DNA of 64,000 bases from Desmonostoc muscorum FACHB-395. Its GTDB lineage: Bacteria > Cyanobacteriota > Cyanobacteriia > Cyanobacteriales > Nostocaceae. Where the stretch lies: NCBI RefSeq assembly GCF_014698035.1, contig NZ_JACJSF010000005.1, positions 62,001 to 126,000 of the forward strand. Reading direction: 5' to 3'. This document shows, in pieces, positions 38,663 to 47,066 of this stretch. The notes below the pieces were generated by a model. It searched no databases and was not told the origin of the DNA. It was given only the letters and a program-made list of their open reading frames with translations. Every line of letters starts with the position of its first letter. Position 1 is the first letter of the stretch. A program made the position numbers and the translations under genes.

Positions 38663-40650
38663 ACTAATCTCCTTTGTTTAACTGTGGCAATTTCTTTGGT
38701 TAGTAATTCAGCTATTTCCGCGTCTGAGAGTGCTTTTAAGTCTGCTGATTCGGTCAGTTCTGCTTTGTTTGTCGGCAATTCTACAGACACCAACAGACTT
38801 TCTGTGTGCAGATTAGACTCTGGCTTTGTCTTGGCTAATTCTGTCGGTTGGGGAATTTTTTGACTGGCTAGGTGGCTTGCTAAAGATTCGATGGTGGAGA
38901 AGTTCCAGACTATAGTTGCTTCTAAGGGATATCCCAACCATTCACTCAATTCTTGGGCTAACTTGACAGCCCTAACGGAATCTAATCCATAATCAGCAAA
39001 TAACTTACTTTGGTCGATTGACTGGGCTGCTACTGCCAATTTTCTCACGACCCAATCCATAATCCAGTTTTCGATCAATTCGGCAGTTTGGTAAGAGACA
39101 TTTACCGACGGAGATGTCTGAGTTTTGCTAACCACAGTACTATGGGAAGATGCAGCAGAATTTTCTTGCCTTAGTAGCTGCTTGAGTATTTTGCCAGTCG
39201 GGTTCTTGGGGATCGAAGAGACAAATTCGACGGCACTAGGAACTTTATATTTAGCCAGTTTCTGGTAACAGAATGCAATTATTTCTTCTTCTGTAACTAC
39301 TTGGTCTGGTTTGAGGACAACACTAGCCTTAACCTGTTCACCTAGTATTGAATCTGGTACACCGTAGACAGCTACCTCTGCAATACCTGGATGCTGGTAA
39401 ATAACATTTTCAACTTCGGCTGGGTATACTTTTAATCCACCGTTGTTGATCATATCTTTGAGGCGGTCAACGATGTAAAAGTAGCCCAATTCATCTATTT
39501 GACCAATATCACCGGTGTGAAACCATCCGTTCTTAATGGCTTTGGCAGTTTCAGCCGGGCGATTCCAGTAACCTAGCATGACATTGACACCGCGAATAAC
39601 GATTTCGCCGAGTTCACCAGGGGCAACTTCGCAACCATCATCGAGGCTGACAATCTTCATCTCGACATTTTCAATTGGTGAACCAATAGAACCCAGTTTG
39701 TACCTCAATTCGTGGTTATAACTAGCTAAGGGTGATGTTTCTGTAAGACCATACCCTTGGTTGATGACTTTACCAAACTTGTCTTGCCAACGTTTGGCAA
39801 TTTCTATAGGCAAACCTGCGGCAGCAGAGAAGTAGTAACGCACTGAATCCAAATCGCGGATAGATGCTTTATCGCATAAAAGAATAAAAGTAGTGGGAAC
39901 ACCAAAAAAGATTGTAATATTATATTCGCTTATAGTTGTCAGTACCGTTTCTGGGTCAAACGATCGCTGTAAAACGATAGTTGCACAGGTATTAAGTCCA
40001 CTATTGAGAACTGCATTCTGCCCGAAACAGTGGAACATCGGTAAAAATAGTAAAATTTGATCATTAGGGCGCATTTCGCAACAGTGATTCATTGAGTGCA
40101 TATTGGAAATCACATTGCCATGAGATAAAGTAGCGCCTTTAGGGAAACCTGTTGTACCAGAAGTATAAAGAATCGCCGCCGGATCATCACGTTCCATCTC
40201 CACAGCACGGGCGCTAGACGAAGCGTTTGCCATGAATTCACTCAATGCGATCGCGTCAGCTGCTTTCCCCTCAGCAATTAAGATGTGCTTGAGGTGCGGT
40301 AAATCCTGCTTGGGCAATTTTTCTCGCAGCGTTTCTGTGGTTACGAGTATAACTGCTCCACAGTCATTGAGAATAAACTTGAGTTCATCGCTTTGCAGAC
40401 TTGGGTTAATGGAAACTGCGATCGCCCCAATCTTGAGAATCCCCAGATAGGAAATAACAAATTCAGGAATGTTTGGTAATAATAATGCTATGCGATCGCC
40501 ACGCTCAATCCCTAACCCCAGTAAAGCATTGGCAAAGCGATTTGCCATTTCATTCAGTTGTTTATAAGTAAAATATAAGCCTTCAAAAATGAGCGCTGGT
40601 TTGTTAGGAAAAAGGCAGCAACCACGCTCCACATTTTGGGAAATATTCAT
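38659..40650 (-). CDS. 4CL-like acyl ligase fused to an acyl carrier protein (loading protein)
   Basis: The protein has 663 residues. Residues 1-505 are an ANL-superfamily adenylating enzyme: LYTSGTTGFPKGA, GYGLTETSP, GWFHTGDIG, and PKNPTGKILK with the catalytic Lys. It resembles 4-coumarate:CoA ligases more than amino acid adenylation domains. A carrier domain follows (about 520-596, GLDS with Ser558). A C-terminal acidic/hydrophobic helix (ALSDAEIAELLTKEI) can dock to the next PKS, whose start overlaps this stop. The protein likely activates an aryl acid as its AMP ester and loads its own ACP. The adjacent PAL points to trans-cinnamate as substrate; this is inference. A copy of the shared element lies 39 bases upstream of the ATG. 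Confidence 0.9.
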   Translation of the reverse strand: MNISQNVERGCCLFPNKPALIFEGLYFTYKQLNEMANRFANALLGLGIERGDRIALLLPNIPEFVISYLGILKIGAIAVSINPSLQSDELKFILNDCGAVILVTTETLREKLPKQDLPHLKHILIAEGKAADAIALSEFMANASSSARAVEMERDDPAAILYTSGTTGFPKGATLSHGNVISNMHSMNHCCEMRPNDQILLFLPMFHCFGQNAVLNSGLNTCATIVLQRSFDPETVLTTISEYNITIFFGVPTTFILLCDKASIRDLDSVRYYFSAAAGLPIEIAKRWQDKFGKVINQGYGLTETSPLASYNHELRYKLGSIGSPIENVEMKIVSLDDGCEVAPGELGEIVIRGVNVMLGYWNRPAETAKAIKNGWFHTGDIGQIDELGYFYIVDRLKDMINNGGLKVYPAEVENVIYQHPGIAEVAVYGVPDSILGEQVKASVVLKPDQVVTEEEIIAFCYQKLAKYKVPSAVEFVSSIPKNPTGKILKQLLRQENSAASSHSTVVSKTQTSPSVNVSYQTAELIENWIMDWVVRKLAVAAQSIDQSKLFADYGLDSVRAVKLAQELSEWLGYPLEATIVWNFSTIESLASHLASQKIPQPTELAKTKPESNLHTESLLVSVELPTNKAELTESADLKALSDAEIAELLTKEIATVKQRRLV

Positions 40651-40677
40651 AAAAGTTGTTGCAATATTTAAGTTGTA

Positions 40678-40720
40678 GCTCTTGTTGTACTTATCGCCTT
40701 GATGTAGAGAATTTATGCAA
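40678..40720 (-). promoter_or_regulatory. Shared cluster element upstream of the ligase gene
   Basis: Plus strand: GCTCTTGTTGT, ACTTATCG (40689-40696), 15 bases, TTTATGCAA (40712-40720). It ends within 70 bases of the ligase start. If read as a promoter on the coding strand, TTGCAT and GATAAG are 19 bases apart and would give a leader of about 35 bases. Confidence 0.7.
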
Positions 40721-40791
40721 TAAGTGGATGAAATTAGTAAACAGTCAACAGTTCAATTGACTGCCGACTGTTCACTATTGACTAATAACTG

Positions 40792-42483
40792 TTAACAGAT
40801 ATCTTGAACTGCTTTCACAATCAAACCACCAGCCGCGATATCAGCAGAAATCCGGGCAATATGATCATCCAAACCTTGCTCATTATCATTCCAAATATAT
40901 GGGCGATCTGAACTTGGTTTTTGTCCAACTACATGGCGGACTGCTGAATACAACCGCTCAGTTGCAGGTGATAGACAGACGCGTGCATCGTAATGACCAG
41001 TCTTTTTATATGTGCGGAGGTCAACAGCTTGGACTCCAAACATGAGAGCGATCGCCATATAATTCTGGAATATATCGACAGAACGGCGGGCTAGAGTCGC
41101 TGAAGTGTATCCTTGACTGTTGATGTTCTGATTAAATTGTTCCGCATGGGTAGGAAAGCGATCGGCGATAGAATTTCCATAGAAGGTCAACAGTGGCATA
41201 ATTGAGTTACCGCATATTTGCAGACCTTTGAGTCCCATATTGACTTTACGTTCTCGGTTGCCAAGTAAAGATGGTGGCAGTCCATTACTAAACTCCGGTG
41301 AGGCGAGGAGGGCTATTTGCACATCCAAATGTTTAGCCATTAGCCCAATGTAGTAACGCAGGTGATCCATTCCCACACCCACGTACTGTCCGAGAAAATT
41401 GCCTCCATGATAGCTAGCTTGGTTATTCACATCAATCAGTGGGTTATCAGTTACTGAGTTGATTTCGATTTCAATTTGTTTGGCAATCTGGGAAATCCCA
41501 TCAACAATAGGCCCCAAATACTGAGGAAGGCATCGGAGTGAGTAACGATCCTGAATTAATTCGTGATCACGATAATCGTGTTTACCATCTAACTCATCAC
41601 GGACTAGCTGGGAATTTGCTAGCAAAGAAATCATCTGATCTGCTGCCCATAATTGACCAGGATGTGGTTTGGAATTATGGATAAATGGATGGAATGATTG
41701 ATTGGTTCCGTTTAAAGCTTGGATATCTAGAGCGTGAACGCCCATAGCGATCGCAGTTAAAATTTGCGTATCGTAGACGCAGTTTGCCGCAATACCTGTC
41801 ATTACTGAAGTGCCGTTCATCATCGCCAAGCCTTCCTTCGGCAACAATGTCAGGGGTGACAAATTCAGCTGACTTAGGGCTGTCGGTGCATCCATCTCTT
41901 TACCGTTGAAGTCAACCTTAAAACTGGAATCTAAGCCTATCAGTGAACCAGTAATGTAGGATAGTGGCACTAAATCACCACTTGCACCAATTGAGCCAAA
42001 CTCATACACGTACGGTGTAACACCAGCGTTGAGAAAAGTTTCCATGCGCTTGATAAGTTCCAGCCTGATGCCAGATGCACCATACATGTGAGAGTTTGCT
42101 CGCAAGAGCATAGCTGCGCGCACATCAGCCAAGGGTAATTTGTTACCTGCACCTGTTTTAAGGAACCAAACTAAGTTGGTTTGGAGTTCAGATGCTTGTT
42201 CACGGGATATGGCAACATTGGCCATACCACCAAAGCCAGATGTTACTCCGTAAATTGGTTCCCCAGATTCAACAGCATTATTAATGTAATCACAAGATGC
42301 GTGAATATTCTGCAAAACGTCTGCGTTATCGGTTAAAGACACTAAGGCACCATTGCGTGCTACCCTTGCAACATCATTGATTGTGAGTTTCTGATTACCA
42401 ATAATTACATTGCCAGAGGAATTTCCAGTGAAAGAAAATTGTTGAGGTAAGGTTTTGCTTTGTGCTTGAGATAGTGTCTTCAT
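40792..42483 (-). CDS. pal: Phenylalanine ammonia-lyase
   Basis: This 563-residue MIO enzyme deaminates L-phenylalanine to trans-cinnamate. The MIO-forming triad is Ala167-Ser168-Gly169 (GSIGASGDLVPL), and Tyr78 (EPIYGVTSGFGG) is present. The selectivity pair is Phe107-Leu108 (VWFLKTGAG), as in Phe-specific lyases rather than the His of tyrosine lyases. From memory, the sequence follows the Anabaena variabilis PAL almost residue for residue. The start MKTLSQAQSK at 42483 matches that enzyme and is preferred over the upstream in-frame start at 42519. The C-terminus is slightly shorter (ends AVQDIC). It lies between the MFS exporter and the ligase-ACP gene, and presumably supplies the starter acid. 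Confidence 0.96.
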   Translation of the reverse strand: MKTLSQAQSKTLPQQFSFTGNSSGNVIIGNQKLTINDVARVARNGALVSLTDNADVLQNIHASCDYINNAVESGEPIYGVTSGFGGMANVAISREQASELQTNLVWFLKTGAGNKLPLADVRAAMLLRANSHMYGASGIRLELIKRMETFLNAGVTPYVYEFGSIGASGDLVPLSYITGSLIGLDSSFKVDFNGKEMDAPTALSQLNLSPLTLLPKEGLAMMNGTSVMTGIAANCVYDTQILTAIAMGVHALDIQALNGTNQSFHPFIHNSKPHPGQLWAADQMISLLANSQLVRDELDGKHDYRDHELIQDRYSLRCLPQYLGPIVDGISQIAKQIEIEINSVTDNPLIDVNNQASYHGGNFLGQYVGVGMDHLRYYIGLMAKHLDVQIALLASPEFSNGLPPSLLGNRERKVNMGLKGLQICGNSIMPLLTFYGNSIADRFPTHAEQFNQNINSQGYTSATLARRSVDIFQNYMAIALMFGVQAVDLRTYKKTGHYDARVCLSPATERLYSAVRHVVGQKPSSDRPYIWNDNEQGLDDHIARISADIAAGGLIVKAVQDIC

Positions 42484-42809
42484 ACAGGGATTATGTTTAA
42501 CTTGTAGTAGGTATTGCAATTAACTTAACTTTTGTTTTTTGCTGAGAGTATTTGACATAACATTTCAGCAAATACAAATTGATATTTAGCTGGCATCAGT
42601 GTTTTAGCGAAGCAGCCATTCTCCATGATTGAAACTTTCGAGAATAATTTTTGGAGAAGTTCACGTAAGAATTAACCAAAAAAATTAGCCATTTGTTTCA
42701 ATTTGTTTGCTCATATATTGATGACAGAGATTCCGTTTGTTGTGTTTTGAAATTACAACATGAGAGAATAAAACTTGTCATCGTTTGTTCTGTAATTGAA
42801 CTGTTATAT

Positions 42810-42841
42810 ATTTAACTGGAGTAAGTAAAAGATTTATGCAA
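42810..42841 (-). promoter_or_regulatory. Degenerate copy of the shared cluster element upstream of PAL
   Basis: Plus strand: ATTTAACT (42810-42817), 15 bases, a perfect TTTATGCAA (42833-42841). The first half matches only 5 of 8 positions. It is about 330 bases from the PAL start, so its role is uncertain. Confidence 0.3.
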
Positions 42842-42967
42842 CTATTCCATAAATTTGACATTATTTATTTTACTTACCTGCGATCGCATATATTAAAAGC
42901 TTTATGTGGAATAGGTTTCGCCTATTTCGGTCTCTACAACACTGATGCAGCACGGTATAAACAGCAC

Positions 42968-43026
42968 AATCATTTAAAATCCGTGAAAAGCTCATATAGT
43001 AAACTTTTCACGGATTTTAAATGATT
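42968..43026. repeat. Perfect 23-bp inverted repeat
   Basis: Arms 42968-42990 and 43004-43026 are exact reverse complements with a 13-base loop. The position, between the end of the MFS gene and the PAL promoter, suits a terminator. The arm length is also like an IS end or a small structured RNA. A 62-codon plus-strand frame runs through it and is not convincing. Confidence 0.8.
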
Positions 43027-43297
43027 AGATATTTTCTTACTCGAAAATGCCTAACAACATAAGTAAGTTGGCGTTAAAAAAACTAAGTATATTTACGTTT
43101 CGTAAATATGCTTAAAACCCTTACTAATGATCAATGACAAAGGATAGCCTTAGCCAGTTAGCTTTAATTTCGCCGACCTACTTAGCTCAATCAAATCAAG
43201 CCGCATCCGAAAATTATGTAACTCGATATTAGTAGGCAGCAAGAACTTGGTTAACTTTCTGTTTCTGTAACTTTATGCTGAAGGCTATTATTTACCT

Positions 43298-43540
43298 TTA
43301 ACTCACTTTTTCATGTTGTTCCCTATAGCGCCGACTCAGTAAAGCACCTACTCCACCTATGCCTAGACTAATCAGTATTATTAAAGTATTAGGTTCTGGA
43401 ACAGTAGCGAAAGTGCCATTCACGATAATCTGAGTTGGCTCAGGAACATTTGGTTATAGATCAATTATGACGCTTCCAGCAAGGGATAATATGCCATTAG
43501 CACCAGTGAATCTTCCCTCTTCACCAGTGATATTGACGAG
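43298..43540 (-). pseudogene. Remnant of a PEP-CTERM protein gene
   Basis: One frame reads NITGEEGRFTGANGILSLAG, a motif like allene-oxide-cyclase/dirigent-type barrels. It then meets an in-frame TAA at 43454-43456 and continues with VPEPNTLIILISLGIGGVGA and a basic tail, a textbook PEP-CTERM signal. There is no start codon. The remnant begins directly after the MFS stop and in the same frame. Confidence 0.75.
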
Positions 43541-44710
43541 TTAAGCAATTCGGAACGGAAATTTTTTATTCTGTCTGCCCACATAAAACAAAAACACGGC
43601 AAAGATGATTATTGTCAAACTAAATATATAACCATCACCAAAAACTTTGATAGCTAAAGATGAAGCAATAGGTCCAGCAGTACATCCGAAACTATATATA
43701 GCTGTGAACAAAGCACTTCCAGAAGATAGTTCATTTCTAGAAAGTTTTGCTCCAATTAATGCCATTGCTATGGGAAAAATCGGGCTGATACTAGCTCCAG
43801 CAATAAATGCAAATATCTGGGTAGCCGTAGAGTTTTGAATCAATGAAAGAGATAAAAACGACAATATTACGATAGACACGCTCATAAAAAGAACTTTGAG
43901 TCTGCCGAATTTGTCTGCTATGTGAGTAACTGGAACAGTAGAGAGCAAGCCGCCAACTACAAATACAGCAAAGGTATAGCCGATCTGCTCTATATTGTAA
44001 TTTTGTCGTAGCAGATAAACCGGATATAAAGAAACTAGCGTTGATTCGGCAAAACCATAGGCAAATGCGCCCTGAAGAGGAAGTTTCAGCTTGTTGAAAA
44101 TTCCGGAACGTGAAGATTGTTGAAAAACAACTGCTTTATCTGGTAGAGCTATCCAGACTACAATTACGCCGCTAAAAATTAAAGCACTACCCAACAAAAA
44201 AGAAAGTTTTGGTGAAACATTATACAAAGCAGAACCAATTACTGGGCCAATACCAAATCCAAAAGTAAAAGCTAGAGCATTCAAACCATTGACGATCGCT
44301 CGATTACCTTCATGACAAAAGTGATTCAATGCAGTGTTTCCACTGACTAGATATAAACAACAAGCAATGCCCATAACAGCACGTATAATAAACCACAAAG
44401 GCATTGATGTAGTCATAGTGAACAAAGGAGCGCTAATACCCATCATTGTCAAGCCAAGCATCATAGTTTTACGAAGCCCCAACTTGGGTAATACTTTTAC
44501 TACGAACGGTGTTCCCAAAGCTATGACTAGAAAATACACCGTAGAATTTGCTCCTATCCATAAATCATCAACTTGATGTTGCGCCATTAATGTTGAGATA
44601 AAGGGATTAAATAGCCCTATAGAAATACCAGACAAAAAAGCTATGCTATACAAAGCTGGTAATCCAGTAGAAAACGGAGAATTTGATTTTGTCGAGATCA
44701 ATTCTGTCAT
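43541..44710 (-). CDS. Major facilitator superfamily transporter
   Basis: This roughly 389-residue membrane protein has about 12 hydrophobic segments and the MFS loop between helices 2 and 3 (KVLPKLGLRKTMMLGL), with a second such loop mid-protein (HIADKFGRLKVLF). The single-polypeptide 12-helix layout fits drug:proton antiporters. It lies between the type II thioesterase and PAL on the same strand, so it is the natural candidate to export the locus product. The open frame extends upstream to a TTG at 44770, but ATG codons at 44752 or 44710 are better; 44710 (MTELIST) gives the usual length. None has a strong ribosome site. Right after its stop lies the PEP-CTERM remnant. Confidence 0.85.
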   Translation of the reverse strand: MTELISTKSNSPFSTGLPALYSIAFLSGISIGLFNPFISTLMAQHQVDDLWIGANSTVYFLVIALGTPFVVKVLPKLGLRKTMMLGLTMMGISAPLFTMTTSMPLWFIIRAVMGIACCLYLVSGNTALNHFCHEGNRAIVNGLNALAFTFGFGIGPVIGSALYNVSPKLSFLLGSALIFSGVIVVWIALPDKAVVFQQSSRSGIFNKLKLPLQGAFAYGFAESTLVSLYPVYLLRQNYNIEQIGYTFAVFVVGGLLSTVPVTHIADKFGRLKVLFMSVSIVILSFLSLSLIQNSTATQIFAFIAGASISPIFPIAMALIGAKLSRNELSSGSALFTAIYSFGCTAGPIASSLAIKVFGDGYIFSLTIIIFAVFLFYVGRQNKKFPFRIA

Positions 44711-44896
44711 AAAACTTGAGGATAATTGATAAATTACGTGGTTTGAGTGCATCGTATAAATACGATGCAAGCAATCTTGTTATCGCAAAATAGCTACGCA
44801 AAATAGAAATAGCCATTTTTGCAATAAAATTATTTTTGGCACTTTATTTAAATAGATTTAGCTACTTAGTAAAGTATAGATTTGCATCTCCAATTA

Positions 44897-45673
44897 TTAA
44901 TTGTTGTTGATAGCTAATAGGTAATCTAAATGTTGGGATAGTGACTGCAAAAAGAGTGATTGAGAATTATGCAAAAAGAAATGATCTCCAGGAAACATTT
45001 GCAGGTTGAAGTAACTACTAGTCTGCTCACGCCAAGCTTCTAAAGCATCAACCCTAATTGCTTTATCCTGCAAACCTCCAAATACAGAGATTGGACATTC
45101 GAGTTGCATTTCACTTTTGTAAATGTATGTCTCTAGTATCGTAAAATCCGCTCGTAGACAAGGCAAGAAAAGTTGCAACATTTGTTCATTCTGCAAAATC
45201 TCATTGGGAATTGCATTGTAACGATCGCAAAGTTCCGCCAGGAATTTAGCTTCAGGCATTTTGTGAATAAACGGTTTGAGAATTGGTTTTTGGGGAGCAG
45301 GGCAACAAGCAGCAAATAAATGAACAGGGCTAAGATTATATTCATGACGTAGTAGACGCGCTATCTCAAAGCCAAGTGTTGCACCCATGCTATGGCCAAA
45401 AAAAGCAAATGGCATATTCAGATACGGTCTAATTTTTGATGCCAAAGTTTGAATAAGAGGTAAAAAATTGGTATAGGAAGGTTCTTGCAATCGACGGCCT
45501 CTTCCAGGAAGTTGAACTAAGTAAACCTCTACATCCTTTGGTAATTTGTTTGTCCATGTACTATATGTCGAAGTTGTACCCCCCGCACATGGAAAACAGA
45601 ATAAGCGAAGTTGGGCCTTTGGATTAAGCTGAGGGCAGCTAATCCAAGGATCAACTATTAGTTTTGCTGTCAT
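44897..45673 (-). CDS. Type II (external) thioesterase
   Basis: This is a 258-residue alpha/beta hydrolase of the GrsT/RifR kind. It has LFCFPCAGGTTSTYSTW (oxyanion region), QLPGRGRR, the nucleophile motif FFGHSMGATLGFE, FGGLQDKAI with the acid, and FPGDHFFLHN with the catalytic His. Such enzymes remove wrong or stalled acyl groups from carrier proteins of PKS and NRPS lines. It is the first gene of the biosynthetic locus in the direction of transcription and has its own copy of the shared element at 45871-45913. The megasynthases contain no thioesterase, so it might also take part in release, but its sequence looks like a housekeeping editor. Confidence 0.93.
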   Translation of the reverse strand: MTAKLIVDPWISCPQLNPKAQLRLFCFPCAGGTTSTYSTWTNKLPKDVEVYLVQLPGRGRRLQEPSYTNFLPLIQTLASKIRPYLNMPFAFFGHSMGATLGFEIARLLRHEYNLSPVHLFAACCPAPQKPILKPFIHKMPEAKFLAELCDRYNAIPNEILQNEQMLQLFLPCLRADFTILETYIYKSEMQLECPISVFGGLQDKAIRVDALEAWREQTSSYFNLQMFPGDHFFLHNSQSLFLQSLSQHLDYLLAINNN

Positions 45674-45870
45674 AAAATTATGTGTATAATCTGAAAACTT
45701 TTGTTATAAAACCTAACCATATTTTTTGTCAGACTGTGGTGACTGCTATTAAATAGAGATAACTAAATAGTAAAAGCAGAAAACTTTAATGCCTGAGAAA
45801 TTGCCAATCATATTTGATTCTTCCCGTCAGTTTGATAAGTTATTAAAACTTAAAAGTTAATTTTTTGTTT

Positions 45871-45913
45871 GCTCTTATAATACTTATCGCTCTTCTCTGG
45901 GTTATTTATGCAA
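45871..45913 (-). promoter_or_regulatory. Shared cluster element upstream of the thioesterase gene
   Basis: Plus strand: GCTCTTATAAT, ACTTATCG (45882-45889), 15 bases, TTTATGCAA (45905-45913). It lies about 210 bases upstream of the thioesterase start. Confidence 0.7.
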
Positions 45914-46079
45914 AACACCAAAATCCCCAGCAAATAAAATTTGATTGGTGAAAAAATGACATGAACTACAGCATTAAACGCGATGGGCTACGCCCCGCAA
46001 AGAAGCGATCGCTCTTAGAGGATGTTTGAAAAGTCCTCTTCTAGGTAGCAAAACATTCTAGATCCCGCTAAATCCACGC

Positions 46080-46430
46080 CAGTTGCTCATGGGGGAAACC
46101 CCCTTGGCGCTAGCCTCTCCCTTTGGGAGAAGACCGCACTGGCTCCCCTTAAAAAGGGGGACTTTGACTCCGGTTCCCCCTTTTTTAAGGCTACGGTGTA
46201 CACACAAGTCTTGAAATCCCACCTAAAACTTGGTTTCGTTCCCCTAACCTTAAAATTAGCGGGATAAATGGAGTTTCTAGTTGCCCAAAATTTGGGTATT
46301 TACCGGGCTAAAAGGGTTGAAACTTTTGCGGACTATACTTGTGTGTACACGGTAGTTTTTTAAGGGGGGTTCGGGGGGATCTAAAAGTGTCTAAAGTCAC
46401 AGCGAAATACTTTTCAAACAACCTCTAAGG
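46080..46430. repeat. Dispersed repeat, family B, copy 3, interrupted by a small element
   Basis: Blocks CCCCTTAAAAAGGGGG, CGGTTCCCCC, TTTTTTAAGG, GGGGATCTAAAAGTG, CTAAAGTCACAGC and ACTTTTCAAACAACCTCTAAG follow the order of copies 1 and 2. The block is split at TTTTTTAAGG by the 165-bp element at 46191-46355. Confidence 0.75.
46191..46355. mobile_element. 165-bp MITE-like element with 10-bp target duplication
   Basis: The left end CTACGGTGTACACACAAGT and the right end ACTTGTGTGTACACGGTAG are 19-bp terminal inverted repeats with one mismatch. TTTTTTAAGG occurs on both sides (46181-46190 and 46356-46365) as a target-site duplication. There is no coding capacity. It must be moved by a transposase supplied elsewhere; the family is not assigned. 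Confidence 0.85.
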
Positions 46431-46478
46431 CGGGCGGGTACGCCATCGCTATTATTTAGCGTGACCCATTCCGAATTA

Positions 46479-47066
46479 TTAACGCCCTTGTCTCAAACCT
46501 CTTTCCATAAGCATCTGAGGTTCGATATTCTCAACTTTTGGTATCGCTTCTAGCTGAGGAATCTTTGCGATCGCATCTGCAATATTACCTGATTGGGCAC
46601 GCAACCAAGCGGCGTGAGGCGCATAGTCAAGGATTTGTACTACTTCGTAACCCGCTCGATTAATTGCCTCGTGCTGAGACTTTACATCAACGCCTTCAGC
46701 AAAGCGGATGAAAACCAGTCCAGTTGGTACTGCTAAAGAACCATTGGGTTCTATTGTGTAAACTGGACTCAGTTTACCCTGCTCTGATTGATTGGGTTCG
46801 CCTGGAAAAACTGCGTAGGCGTAGCCCGTCGTAGCCATCGCACCATCGTTAAGTTGTAAAATTGCTCCTGGTGCTACCGTCTTGGGTTGATTATTATAAT
46901 GTATTGCATAGTACCCAGGCTTACGAGTATAAGATATAGCAGTGCTATCGCTGCCAACTCGAATTTGTTCAGGATACTCAGAAAAATAGTCGTTTTGAAA
47001 TTTCACTTCAGGAATCAGGGGTAAAGAGTACACCTGTAGAAAATACTCAGCCGGAAAATAAAACAT
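46479..47066 (-). CDS. Protein resembling a subtilase pro-region
   Basis: This 195-residue protein starts at an ATG at 47066 with GAGAAAG upstream; a TTG at 47075 is rejected. The N-terminal half is beta-rich and unassigned. The C-terminal half (GLVFIRFAEGVDVKSQHEAI, then AGYEVVQILDYAPHAAWLRA and ENIEPQMLMERG) resembles the N-terminal pro-like or fervidolysin-like domains of subtilases. A PrcA-like subtilase is encoded divergently 580 bases away, so this may be a chaperone or inhibitor of such a protease. That link is inference. The segment MATTGYAYA near residue 78 is encoded by a copy of a dispersed repeat (CGTAGGCGTAGCCCGTCGTAG), in frame. Confidence 0.5.
   Translation of the reverse strand: MFYFPAEYFLQVYSLPLIPEVKFQNDYFSEYPEQIRVGSDSTAISYTRKPGYYAIHYNNQPKTVAPGAILQLNDGAMATTGYAYAVFPGEPNQSEQGKLSPVYTIEPNGSLAVPTGLVFIRFAEGVDVKSQHEAINRAGYEVVQILDYAPHAAWLRAQSGNIADAIAKIPQLEAIPKVENIEPQMLMERGLRQGR

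Noticed and set aside
42836..43024. 62-codon plus-strand frame near the PAL promoter
   Set aside because: It runs through both arms of a perfect inverted repeat, has no clear ribosome site, and opens inside the TTTATGCAA element.
44711..44896. Possible copy of the shared cluster element upstream of the MFS gene
   Set aside because: GCTACGCAA and TTTTTGCAA occur, but no ACTTATC-like half lies at the 15-base spacing.
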